Shown: positions 1-10,484 of the stretch, in pieces
How the letters are laid out: each line of letters starts with the position of its first letter
Position numbering within the stretch: position 1 is the first letter of the stretch
Assembly (NCBI GenBank): GCA_009760855.2
Contig: WPIO01000061.1
Span: 1,617,501 to 1,681,500 of the forward strand
From: Cristatella mucedo
Taxonomy: Eukaryota; Bryozoa; Phylactolaemata; Cristatellidae
Reading direction: 5' to 3'
DNA length: 64,000 bases
Program-made: the position numbers and the translations under genes
Notes under the pieces: model-generated
What the model saw: the letters and a program-made list of their open reading frames with translations, nothing else
The model's database searches: none
Told to the model about the DNA's origin: nothing

Positions 1-93
1 CCGCCCAGCTGTCCTCAAGCGCTTTGCGTGAGACAAAGTCTGTTGGCTACCGAATGCGTACCAAAAGCCGCTTAGGCTGTGAGTGCGCTATAC

Positions 94-270
94 CGTGATG
101 GCGCACTAGGTAAGGCGGTTGCTTTCATGACCTCGGTCCCGAGGTCGTGTGTTCGATTCCTGCGGTGGGCAGTTCTGTATCGCCACTGCAAGCGGTGGTG
201 ATAGCCATAAAGGCTCTTCTGTCGCTATACAAAAAGAGGCTGTTAATCAGCTGGAATTTATTTATTTATT
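94..270 (+). mobile_element. tRNA-derived SINE2 inserted in LINE-A
   Basis: The tRNA-like head has an A-box-like GATGGCGCACTAGGTAAGG and a B box GTTCGATTCC. A SINE2 body follows (GCAAGCGGTGGTGATAGCC, AAGGCTCTTCTGTCGCTAT) and ends in (TTTA)n. It is flanked by TATAC at 89-93 and 271-275, a 5-bp target duplication. Uninterrupted LINE-A copies read straight through this site, so the empty site is visible within the window. Confidence 0.85.
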
Positions 271-336
271 TATACAAAACTCTCCTGCGTAACACCCACA
301 TGGTCTTTTTGACTTTGTGGAGTTACTGACGGAGAT

Positions 337-421
337 ACATTACATTACATTACATTACATTACATTACATTACATTACATTACATTACATTACATTACAT
401 TACATTACATTACATTACATT
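337..421 (+). repeat. (ACATT)17 LINE-A tail
   Basis: Seventeen perfect ACATT units start directly after the LINE-A 3' UTR. Other LINE-A copies end in the same pentamer with only two or three units (about 12222-12232, 34004-34015, 53628-53640). The pentamer is therefore the family's tail, here expanded. Confidence 0.9.
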
Positions 422-2150
422 GCTCGACTCAGATATGCATCTCACCTTGTATTTGCTGCGTGAGATGATGTCCTTTGGCAACCGTAGTTGAACCGAATGT
501 GGCTCAAGCTTTATGTGCGTCTCTTAGGACTTTCAGCGTAACGCCCGCTCGGTTTTAATGGTTTTATGAGGTCGCAGACGAAAATGCGAACAAGATCTCA
601 CTTACTACCATTTTCTTCCTCCGTCCTTAATAGTTTCCGGTCGAGGTCACCAGTGCTGGGAGGAGGTATGCTAGCCAGGAATGTTGCACAAAGCATGGAA
701 AAGTTCAATCATGGCCAAAGAGTTACGGAAGTGAGAAGCCACGAGCAATTAAAGTCATCGTGATACTGTGGAGGGCACACTGTTACTGGCAAGCGTGGCA
801 GCTGACGGCCCGGTGGCGGCGTTGATCGAGGTGTGCCGCGTATGCAGCCTATGTTTATCCGATACTCCGAGCTCTGGTTGAAATGCACAGTGAAGCGTGA
901 CAAAGCTATGCTAGCCGCGCCAACGTCCAAAGCGGCATCGGCTGTCGGCATGCGGCAACTTCGGCTGCGGCTCCTCCTTCGAGTGACCGGCAAAGGTAGA
1001 ACAGTACCTGATTAGAAGAAAACGTTCAGAAAACAGCTTAGTCTATACTCAGCACCAGAGTCGGAGCTGAAAGAGGCCGACTAAATCGCCATTATCTTTC
1101 CATCATCTCCTCGCTATTTCTGTTGCTCTCTCTCTCTCTCTCCTCTCCTCTCCTCTGCCTTCAGGCACTCACTGCCGTCTCTATCGCCTATCTCTCCCTC
1201 GTCTACTCTTTCTAGCCTCTACATGTATATTTTTTCTCTTGTGCTCCTGTCTTTCTCGCGACTCTCTCCGCTCCCCTCTTAGGCAGCTCGAAGTGCGCAT
1301 GCGCGCAGGACCAAGGCTGAAGACCGGCGCCCACCCAGGCAAAGTAAACAGAGCAAGTACCGCTTAATTTCCTTGACAGCCTGCGAACTGAGTGGGCTGC
1401 CCGCAGAGAACAATGGCAGTTCGCTGCTCGACTGCTAAATTTCGGCTGTTGGCGCGAGTGCTCGAACTTTCCGAGAAAGCACTGAGCCCAGTCCTGCCCG
1501 CTGCCGGCTAGCGAAGCTGGTCGGCGGTGAGGCTCTGGGTCGCAGAGAGAGAGGAGCTAGCGGTTTGCCAAGAGTCCTGCTCGGCGGCAGGGGAAGGGGA
1601 GAGCTTCTCATCGTAACCTTTGCTCTGAGGACAGAAAGTACCGTAGGGCCGAGTGCAGTCGTGCTCTGGCTGAGCTGATGGATGCTGCGACGTTCAACTG
1701 TCGATCGGACTGGGCTCGATAGTTCGGACCAGCTCGCCGCAATTGATATCGTATGGAGAGCTGATGCAGAGTTCGAAGCGCTCCCCTCATCAGGGAACGC
1801 TACTCCGCAACGCCGTACCGTGCCCGCAGGGCACATCGAAGGCAGATCTCATCGACCATCCCTGTTGGCCGCCAGCTCTCTCCAGTGTGAGGGCCCGAGA
1901 GCTTCGCTGGACCGGGTGCCAGCTATTCTCTCAGACAGACTAGTTCTGATAATTTCTGCACCGATCGGATGCTAGAAGAGGATCCTATGGTCATGCGACA
2001 AACTAGCGAGCGAACCAGAGGCAGCCTGGTGTTCGGCAAGTGTTCGGAACATGCACGGTTCCGCATGAAAACGTGCATACGCAAGAGCGCTTATCTCTCC
2101 ACCTGGACTGACGGGTCTGGCGCTGGTCTCGTCTGCACTCGCCCCAACCA
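422..2150. other. No gene or recognised element; short (CT)n
   Basis: Mixed-composition DNA. It includes a pyrimidine stretch at about 1120-1270 with a short (CT)n/(CTCCT)n run. Small ORFs on both strands (up to 133 codons at 1435-1836) overlap each other and show no domain I recognise. I see no SINE, LINE or tRNA signal. Confidence 0.5.
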
Positions 2151-2154
2151 CTTT

Positions 2155-2205
2155 ACTGTACATCTTCTCCTAGGGCGCTATGCAAGTTATTTATTATTAT
2201 AATTA
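2155..2205 (+). mobile_element. Isolated LINE/SINE 3' tail fragment
   Basis: TTCTCCTAGGGCGCTATGCA followed by a TTATTATTAT run matches the 3' tail shared by LINE-B, LINE-C and SINE1. The preceding first stem (AGCGCC) and any head are not recognisable, so this is probably a very short or very old remnant. Confidence 0.4.
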
Positions 2206-3605
2206 TTTTCGTTTTTGAAAATGAAAAAAGAAGCACAGATCTTAGTCGTAGGCAAGTGATCATAACACCAGCGCAGACGGACGAGATTCGACCTGAGTAG
2301 ATTTGATTTCCTCAAAGGATGAAGTGACTCGTAGATCGAGAGATCAAAGATTCCACACATTGGGTCAGACCTAGAATGTGAGCGGTCGAATCGAGATGCC
2401 GGGAGTCCAGAAGCCTTAAAGCAGTAGCACATCTAAGCTCTCTTTCTGGACAGTGTTTCCATATATAAGTTAACAATAAACTGTTGGGCTACATCTACCA
2501 ATAAATGACAGCATCAGGTGACATTTAGCGACACCACGTTATTCAACTGGTAAAAAAGGTAAGCTACTCCAGTTCTAGGGTTTTACACCAGAGCGAGGCT
2601 CTGAATAAGAGACGAAGAGAACCTCAGATCTGCAATACTTGCACGCCCCCTCACTCCTGGGGATTACTCTAGGATGTGCAACAAAGTACGCTGCAGAGCA
2701 GCAGAACCTGCATGCAACCAGGGAGCAAGCAACCAGCGTGAGACGCGGTTGCTCTGTAACTCAACCGCCTTGATGGCGTCTGACATTAGCGACGTTGAGT
2801 AAATTGAGGCCCACACTCCAAGCACTAGCAGGTGACTGCATTCAGATCTGGAAAGGGGTGCGCTCTTTACTGAAGAAGACAGCAAGACATCGGACATAAG
2901 TTGACTGCGATATCTTGATTTCTTTACCATCCCGAGCGATGTGCACAGGCCTACTATTAAAAACCCTTGGTGTAGGGCTTATCCTGCCAATTAAGAAGAG
3001 CTCAGATTTACCGTCATTAAGAATAAATTAGTTAGCCGACATGCAAGCCTTAGTAGCTAATAAGGTGACTACCGATTCAACTTAGCTGTGTGGGCTTTAA
3101 ATTAGCTTGGCGCCGTATGCATCGCAGTTGTGCGACAATCGATGAACTTCCTCCCAAGCAAAGCTGCCCCCTAAATAGCCACCAGACTGAGCCTGAAGGG
3201 GGTATGCATAACAATTTCAGCGATTTTATTAACTAAAAATAAAGGCTTGGCGGGCATAGCCAGATAATTAAAAAAATTCGGCAAAAAGGTCGAGTGGATA
3301 GTATCCAAAGCGAAAATAACTTTCATCTAGATGCTTTAGAATCCGCAGCAAAAGAGGAGCGGTAACAGAGAGTTAATGACAAGCGATATATCATGCATAG
3401 GCAAGAATACAATAGAACACAAGAAAATACTCAAATCCGCTGGCTAGTAGGACCCCTGGATAGCAGCATGCAATCAATCATTCGAAGGTAAGCGCAGAAA
3501 GCACAGCGGAAAAAGGTCAAGTTCAACGGTGCTCCCGGACAGCGGAGCGAAACAATTCCGCCTTCAGCTGGGACTGAGTGATACGAAGTCGATAACAGCA
3601 ATGGC
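2206..3605. other. No gene or recognised element
   Basis: Moderately AT-rich DNA. The only ORF above 60 codons (2664-2930, minus) has no recognisable motif. No repeat family seen elsewhere in the window was found here. Confidence 0.5.
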
Positions 3606-3609
3606 CGTT

Positions 3610-3885
3610 GCAGACTTTCAGTGGGTAAAATCGCCGAAAAGACGTCTACTTAGTGCAAGAAGCTGCGAGACGTCCGGATACGTAGAATCTGGTGGCGTGA
3701 CTGGCAGTCGGATAGCGGGTCGTGGAAGGGCGAGCTGCGATGGCGGCCCGGATAGCTGGGCTGAAGAGTGCGAGCGAGCGCATGAAGCGACCTGTAGGCC
3801 AGAGAGAAGACCTGGACAACGATACGATTCTTGACGCGAGGCCAGTACAACTTTGACAGAACGGATGTGATGTGGCGTCAGTGAC
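3610..3885 (-). mobile_element. Degraded LINE RT C-terminal fragment
   Basis: On the minus strand one frame reads WPRVKNRIVVQVFSLAYRSL. This aligns with the LINE-B block WLPVKQRIDFKVLSLTFRSL found at 12606-13067. The reading then shifts frame and decays. The fragment is GC-richer than most other LINE copies here. No 3' UTR or tail is attached. The match covers only part of the post-catalytic RT region, so family assignment beyond L2/CR1-like is uncertain. Confidence 0.6.
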
Positions 3886-4165
3886 ATTAATAACAGACCA
3901 GATGAACTTCCGAGTTATACTTACACCAATTGCAGACAATTAAGGGCACAGGCAGGGATCTGTAAATATAGCGAATGGCAAGAATCTTTAAAAAATGCCC
4001 AAAACACGTGAACTAGTTTGGCTATCGTGTTTTTGGTCTAAGAAGGCCACAGTTTGTGCAATGTTCTCCGGTTGGCTGACTTGACATTAGAAGAAATGTG
4101 CTCATCCAACCAAAAGTAGATTTGGGGAGAGACGTCAGGGGAGAGACGCTATACGAACAAATCTT

Positions 4166-5500
4166 AAAAATAATAATGATAATAAATTTGATATAGATAA
4201 TTCAGATAATTCAACCTCTAGCAAGGAACTTTACTTTTGCTGCAAAGGAAGCACAATCGAATGGTCAGTGGTAGCATGCTCAATAAAAAACAAGAATAAA
4301 ATGGTTAGGGGTGGCACGCACAGGGTCATCATGCAAATGTGATTAGTGGCAGCATGCACAGTGCCAGGACTCACAAGGACATAATGGACGGATCACAGAG
4401 AAGCACTAAATGCTATCATAAATAGATGCGTTTTTAGTTTTTTAAAATGTGGTCAAGTCAGGAGATGTAGTGACGCAAGTCGGGAGTGAGTTCCAGGCCT
4501 TGAGAGCATATGAACTAAAGGCACGGTCTCTATATGATTTGAGCTTTGTACGACGTATAGATAAACAATCAGTTTCCGAAAAGCGAGTGGTACAATGCTT
4601 GGTCTGGTGGGGGAGTAGATCTGAGAGATAGGCTGGAGCCAAAGAATGAAGTGACCTAAAAGTGAGTGACAAAACCTTGAAGTGGATGCGTTGCGTCACT
4701 GGGAGCCAGTGCAGGTTGATGAGAAGTCGTGAGCCATGGCAACTGCGACGCTCACCACAGACAAGACTAGTTGCAAATTTTTTCGCCAGCTATATGCGCC
4801 TGATTGCATATGGCGGTAGGCCAGCAAACAGTGAGCAAAAGAAATCAAGACGGGATGTCACAAATGCATGGGATTAATTTAGATATTGTATTCCTACTAA
4901 GCAAGCCCGAATTTTATTAATGTTATGTAACTGAAAGTAGGCAGACTTGACTGTAGAGCGTGGGCGTCTAATGAAAGGACATTTTGGAAAAGGACGCTAG
5001 ATTTTGAGCAGATTCACCAGGAGATATGCTTGCACAGTCAATTGTAAGCGTTAGCCGCTCCAATTTCTGAATCAACTTGATTTGCCCATTACTAGTAAGT
5101 TGATTTTATCATCATTCAATTTATGAAAGTTTGCAGCCATCCAATTGGGGATGCTATCAATACATGCAGAAAAAAAGTTGAGAGAATTCGAGGTTCTTGA
5201 ATCTGGGAGGGATCAAAGCAGAGGTACAACTGAATGTCACATGCATAGAAGTGAAAGCCTAGATTGTGCTTGGCAGTCTCATCGGCACGAGGAAAAGTAC
5301 AAACCATGAAAAGCATGGAGCCGAGCACAGAGCCCTGAGGTACCCCACATTTCAGAATTACCTAGGATGGTCTTTGTCAATTCACATCAACACTCTGGAT
5401 TCTCCCACTTAGATAGGAACTGGACCATAGCAGTGCAGCGACACTGATGCCCAGGCGAGACGAGAATCGCTCATCTTGAGAGTGAGGTCTTTTACTCTTA
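4166..5500 (-). mobile_element. LINE-B copy: RT core to 3' tail
   Basis: Read on the minus strand, this 5'-truncated L2/CR1-type LINE runs from the RT palm to its 3' end. Near 5345-5310 it encodes GVPQGSVLGSMLF. Near 5255 the catalytic box reads FYACD, with the first Asp of Y-A-D-D replaced by Cys. The post-catalytic block (VLSLTFRSLHSLAPAYLSDL) lies at 4699-4442. The 3' UTR (4440-4190) has words shared by all LINE-B copies, and the tail is ATT-rich at 4166-4190. Stop codons and frameshifts interrupt the frame. With an altered catalytic Asp and no endonuclease it is dead. Confidence 0.85.
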
Positions 5501-5504
5501 GGGT

Positions 5505-6270
5505 CTCGCTATGATTTTTCATAAATAATAAGTCGATCTTTTAGGTATTAGAGGCCATCGCCATCCACGTGAGCATGTCAACGATGCAGGCGGCAAAGTA
5601 GTTGAAGTGAGTTGGTTGCCGAGTAAGGCTGAGGAGGAAATAAGGAGAGGTGGATCTAAGTGTCATCTGCGTAGAAGTAAAAGACAAAATTGTGTTTGGC
5701 GATGACATCAGACATCCATAAGAAGGACAGTATATACTATGCTAAAATGAAGGCAGCCTAAGATTAAAATCTGAGAACCCCAGCACTAAAGGAGCTCCAG
5801 ATAATAAACAACCATATCAACCTTGCATTCTTATATGTGCCACTGAAATAAGATCTTACTCAGCTTAGCACTGGGCCAGTAATAGCTAGGCCTGTTTTGG
5901 AGACGATACAAAAGGATCTGTTGGTCAATTTTGTAAAAAGTTCCAGAGAGATTATAGAGACCAACAAGGAGGCTCTATCCTGACTGATTAGAATTGCGAA
6001 GAAGTTCACCGTAAACCGGATGCAGAGCCGTTTCCGGGAAACAGCTCTAAATTTAGATAGCAAAGTGCTACCAAGATCTGAAGCACTGATGTAATCTTTA
6101 TCTTCTGGGCTACCACTCATACAAGTATTGTGGATGACTATCGCAAAATGGAGATAAGATGAAAGTTAATTAAGTTCTAATGATATGCCTCAGGCTTTTT
6201 AATGAGTGGCCATACTTCAGATGTTTTCAGAACGGCAAGAATTTAACCCGCAATCAGGAACATATTTAAA
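5505..6270 (-). mobile_element. Second LINE-B RT fragment abutting the first
   Basis: On the minus strand near 6250-6120 the decayed frame reads VLKTSEVWPLIKKPEA, the pre-RT 'VTPLLKKP' block of this class. Near 6050-5880 it reads RASLLVSIISLELF, corresponding to the RT motif before 'AFDTVDH'. At about 5700-5660 it reads NFVFYFYADDT, an intact YADD box. Because the neighbouring copy (4166-5500) contains the same RT segment again, these are two copies placed head to tail, not one element. There is no 3' UTR on this piece. Confidence 0.75.
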
Positions 6271-7390
6271 ATATTTGTTTTGATTATGGCTAGCAATAGG
6301 TCAAAAACTCACAAGCAGACCTGTCGGGACACGGACAAGAGGACTAGAGGTCTTCTTAGCCGAGGAGACAAATGCAGCGACAAGTTCAACGGAGAACAGG
6401 GCAAAGGAGGAGAGCGAGAAGAGCTTGGAGATGTGCGGTTGCTGTCTGGAAACGACTTCAGTAAGAGTCCCTAATCAGCTCTATTTTATCAATGAAGAAT
6501 AAATAGAAAATCTTTCCTTAGTAGCCATTTGGATCGCTGACAGTAGTAGCAATAATAATAATAATAATAATAATAATAGATTGTTCGTGCGTGAGTGGTT
6601 AAAAACTGGTCAACTGTAGACATTGCCACTTCCGGGCTGTCGATCTCTTATTCGACCATTTCTTTTTGAAATGTGGCCTCGGTCTCAGGTAAAATGAGCT
6701 GATAGGACGTACAATAATCTTCAAACGCTGAGCAGTAAACAGCGAGTCCACATTTTTGGTCCTCTATTCCGTCAGCCATTAAGTAAGGGGCTCCTGGGCT
6801 GAGACGGACCTGGCTATTTGTCAAAGGTGCAAGCTGGAGTTGAGGTTGGAGAAGGAGCTGCCTACCGTCGTGTTGCTGCATTGCTTCAAGGAGAAATACC
6901 GCTAAGAGGGTCATGCAGCAGGAATTGGACGCAAGCTTGCTCCAGACATCATCAATACTGCGAGACATTAAATTTCTCGACTCATATGTAATTTTGGATA
7001 CCGAAACAGAAAAAAATATTACATGGATCATAATTGCGATTGCATGCACGCATTTAACATTCTTTAGCGTAAATATGCACTCAGGCAGTCGGATGCACCG
7101 GGATTCGGCACGAGACCGTATGCGGAAATTTGAAATCAAAGCTTTAAATCCTATTTGAGGGCCATAAAATGGCATTCACCATAACTCGGTCTTTAGAGAA
7201 TGTACCACTAGCCCCGAGGATGCGGGATAGTTCCACGCATGTTTATCGCCCAGTCTCTCGGCAAATGACCGTTGATCATTTTGCAGAGAGACAAAACTAA
7301 CAAAGTGAAGAAGAGATGCCTGAGCATGCGGGTGGTTAGATAGAGACATAGATATACTGGAGCTGGAGAGAGCGAGACCGAGCGAGCGAG
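6271..7390. other. Unassigned region with (AAT)n at 6548-6578
   Basis: A run of about ten AAT units lies at 6548-6578. A 175-codon minus-strand ORF (6648-7175) covers much of the rest. It has no motif I recognise, and an ORF of this length is expected about once by chance in 64 kb of six-frame sequence. I see nothing else. Confidence 0.5.
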
Positions 7391-7432
7391 CGAGAAAGAG
7401 AGAGCGAGAGCTAGAGCGAGAGCGAGAGCGAG

Positions 7433-7479
<47 letters not shown>
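7391..7479. repeat. (GA)n / (GAGC)n microsatellite
   Basis: GAGC-type units (7391-7436) pass into an uninterrupted (GA)n run to 7478. Any peptide from it is only alternating Ser-Leu, Arg-Ser or Arg-Glu. Confidence 0.95.
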
Positions 7480-7555
7480 AAGCCAGTCAGCCTGTTTGTA
7501 TGGGCGCCATAACATTCACCTGTCGCAGCAGCAATAATTGGTAATATTACCACCG

Positions 7556-7722
7556 TCTTGGGCCATGATAGCCCAGGATGTTCTAAGGTGCTCGCTCTTT
7601 ACGACCGAGGTCGTAAGTTCAAATCCTGCAGTGGTGGATCTTTTATTGCCAATTGGAAGTGGTGGGGACAGCCGTTAAGGCTCTTCTGCCTCTATAAAAA
7701 TGAGGCTATAAAACTAACTTAC
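7556..7722 (+). mobile_element. SINE2 copy
   Basis: The tRNA-like head (GGATGTTCTAAGGTGCTCGC, then B-box-like AGTTCAAATCC) is followed by the SINE2 body (GGAAGTGGTGGGGACAGCC, TTAAGGCTCTTCTGCC) and the end GAGGCTATAAAACTAACTTAC. It is more diverged than the copies at 94 and 28998. Confidence 0.8.
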
Positions 7723-8605
7723 ATCGTAGCTAATTCTACTGCGTTGTAGGGTTTTAAGTGCCCACAGTTAGATAGCATATTGAATGGAAGTCACAACGAG
7801 GGGAAGATACAAGAGTTTTATTTAGAGAGTTTCGTAAAACCTCTCTCTTTTTTAAGCCTCACAATAATATACCCACAATAGGGGTATGAACTATTGTACA
7901 GCACGAACGAGCGAGAGATATTAAAGATGGCCAAAGAAGAGAGGAGCGGGCAGGCAATCGGAGTGAGCGTAGTTCACTAGAAAATTCTCTTGGTGTACTA
8001 TAGTTATACAGTATACAATGCGGAGATTGTACGGGTCTCTAAAAGGCAGAGATCAATTGGTTCGCGTTACTCGTTAGTAAAAAGATAAAAGAGCCAATGG
8101 CTGTGGGTTTGTTTACTGGTAAATGCTATTTATGTCTACCCTGTGGTACGCTGACCTTTCGGAGTAGCCATTGCTTTGCTGTCTCCTTGCTCCAAATGCC
8201 TGGTAGGCGCAGCCGTGCACCTCTCAGATACATTCGGTGTCAATTGACTAGACAGCGTCGCAAGCAGGAATCTTATAGCAGACCTCAGGTGTACAATTAG
8301 TGGCGTTAACCACTCTTTCACTAAAGACGGTCCAACTTTGAGGATTTGCCTATGGAACTCAAATAGCAAAGACAAGAGCTTGCCCTTTGGCGGTCACAGC
8401 CATCTGAAACTTCGTCATTAAATGCTGCCAGCATACAGCAGCTGTGCCGTGTGTCCTGCACCATGCCATGCTGCCCAACGAAGAAGTCAGACAAATAAAA
8501 AGTCAGACAAAAAAGTCAGGCGAATACGCCGTTCTTGCTGAAAGACTTTGAAAAGGATAAATCCAACTGCCGACTTATACCCTTCCCGTCTTAGACGGGG
8601 GGGGG

Positions 8606-8720
8606 GCGGTAGAGGGCTCACACTTTACGACTCAGGTCCCGTAGAAGGCGATCATATATTGTTCGTCGAATGCGGGCATAGTAGCTGCTAAGGCTCTTCC
8701 ACCGCTATATAAACGAGGGA
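8606..8720 (+). mobile_element. Degraded SINE2 copy
   Basis: TCACACTTTACGACTCAGGTC resembles the SINE2 anticodon-arm region. GTAGCTGCTAAGGCTCTTCC and ACCGCTATATAAACGAGGG match the 3' body (consensus TAAGGCTCTTCTRCCGCTATA, GAGGC). The B box is scrambled. It starts at a G9 run. Confidence 0.55.
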
Positions 8721-8787
8721 TGCCGAGACAACGGAGCGCTTGGTCGCTGCAGCACGTTGCTGGACAAGGAGTAGGCAGAGCGGAGCT

Positions 8788-8788
<1 letters not shown>

Positions 8789-8843
<55 letters not shown>
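8789..8843. repeat. (GA)27 microsatellite
   Basis: Uninterrupted GA dinucleotides. Confidence 0.97.
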
Positions 8844-8844
<1 letters not shown>

Positions 8845-9016
8845 AGCCGGCGCTAGGCGAGGCACTCGGCGAAGGCCACGCGCTGCGTTCGACCGTGTAA
8901 CCCACGCCCGACACATTTGTACAATAGGATAGACATGATGAGATGAGCCAAAATTAGTGATTACTTATAACTTTTCGCGCTCACCCTCCACGCTGAGTGC
9001 GCGTCTCCCTCGCTCT

Positions 9017-9019
<3 letters not shown>

Positions 9020-9076
<57 letters not shown>
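9020..9076. repeat. (CT)28 microsatellite
   Basis: Uninterrupted CT dinucleotides. It lies about 180 bp from the (GA)27 run, which places the purine tracts on opposite strands. Confidence 0.97.
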
Positions 9077-9080
<4 letters not shown>

Positions 9081-9620
9081 GTCTCCATCTGCTTCTCTGT
9101 ACCTGACCCTCCTATCGAGTCTCTCTCCTCTCTATGCCTATAGCTTAATTGAACATTGAACTTGTATATAAGATGGCAGATATGAGCAGTTTTCCGTGTC
9201 GTTGTACTCCAGATGCTTTGCATGCCTAATGGACTGAGTGAGCTTCGCCGACACCGTCCCACAGTCCTACGATCAACACGATGTTGTCGGGACGCGCTAC
9301 TAAAATCTATGGTTTCGCGGGCGACTTTGCTTACGTTTTAAAATAGCAGCAATCAGTTCCAAATTTGAAACCCATCGATCAAATCATCATGATAATAAAG
9401 AGGATCGCGAACTTTTTACCGCGCTCTAAAAGAGCGGCATTTCTTTCTAGGCACTATAAGTTTGATGGAAAGAAAGCAAAGCTAACGACACCTACTACGC
9501 AGTTCCTCATTTGAGTGAGTAAAGCAAGCTATGACTTCGCTAGCTGCACGGTCACGCCCTCTTAAGTAAAATTCTCTAGCAACTATTTGCCGGAAGACTA
9601 GTGGCAAGCATGGCGGCTGA

Positions 9621-9754
9621 CCGGTAATATATACCATATATAATATACTGGTAGCATATATATACATATATATATATATGCTACCAGTATATTATATATT
9701 ACCAGTCATATTAATTATATATATATGTACATATATAATTAATATATATATATA
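9621..9754. repeat. Two adjacent AT-rich palindromes
   Basis: The first palindrome is 9621-9656 against 9678-9705. Right-arm reverse complement CTGGTAATATATAATATACT matches the left arm except for 9 extra bases in the left arm, and GGTAGCAT lies next to a (TA)n loop. The second is 9710-9721 against 9732-9743 (ATTAATTATATA and its complement) with a 10-nt spacer. Together they could form a cruciform. They could also be a small MITE, but I see no clear target duplication. Confidence 0.7.
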
Positions 9755-9755
9755 T

Positions 9756-9872
9756 TAACTTGTGTAGCGACCTAAGAGAACTTGATCTCCATTCAGGGAC
9801 TCGAACCCACGACCTCGGCCAGACCTATTTAGTTGCAAACACCTAAACCATTGAGCCATAAACCAGCTCAGG
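9756..9872 (-). mobile_element. SINE1 copy, short form
   Basis: On the minus strand: GAGCTGGTTTATGGCTCAA (A-box region), GGTCGTGGGTTCGAGTCCC (B box), then GAATGGAGATCAAGTTCTC and a TCGCTAC-type end. The segment between B box and tail (CCGAGGCATATGTAAAGCGC in full copies) is missing, so the first tail stem is lost. Confidence 0.8.
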
Positions 9873-10484
9873 TAGCGCTCGTACGAGTTAGGCTGCCCTA
9901 CGAACGAGCAGCCTCGCAATAGGTAGCTCGTGTGGGCACAGCCTAGCGAACAAAGTGGTTGCTACGCCGCAGAGCTGTCTGCGACGCGCTGGCGGTCCCC
10001 TGCTCTTCCGTAGCCGACGACGCGCAGTAGCCGCCGCCTCGCGCTCACTCCTCGTCCTTTACTTCTGCTGTGGCTTCTGTCCTCAGTGCGGCCGCGCCGC
10101 TTTTTAAGATGACACGGCCGCAGCCCCAACATGACGCCTGGCGAACCATATATGACACCTGCTCTTTATCCATTCCTGTGTCGAAACAAATGCAATGAAT
10201 ATTTACTGCACTGTTCTCGCACCGTCGATGCAAAACGCTAGAGTTTTTCCTTAGTTTTGACGCTGTCTGTCTGACAAACAGGACGGGTGAGCAGGTAGAA
10301 TATCAGTGCTATTCGCTTTCCGAAAGTCAAAGTAAATTGAGTCGTTTTTTTCAAGGTTTCTACCTGTTTTACCAATAGTTTAAAAAGTCGAAACTGCCGG
10401 GCGACTGCTTCGCCTAACCAGACCAATTGAAGAGACCAACGAAAGAGGATGCTTCCGGTTCCTCTGCTCCTACTTGAAGCTGTT
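9873..10484. other. No gene or recognised element
   Basis: GC-richer DNA with short unsupported ORFs. Nothing matches the repeat families of the window. Confidence 0.45.

Larger units (their letters stand above)
1..421 (+). mobile_element. LINE-A 3' end, interrupted by SINE2
   Basis: This is the 3' terminus of a non-LTR retrotransposon: the last ORF codons, a short 3' UTR and a pentanucleotide tail. The same stretch recurs at 11895-12232 (+), 34004-34640 (-) and 53628-53842 (-), sharing words such as GTCTGTTGGCTACCGAA and GGAGTTACTGACGGAGATAC. Comparison with those copies shows the element here is split at 93/276 by a SINE. The left part runs off the window edge. The longer copy at 34 kb encodes the RT C-terminal region of the L2/CR1 type, so this is 5'-truncated or cut by the window. 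It has no coding capacity. Confidence 0.8.

Noticed and set aside
6648-7175. 175-codon minus-strand ORF in non-repetitive DNA
   Set aside because: No recognised motif and a length expected about once by chance here. Kept only as a note: transcript evidence would be needed to revive it.
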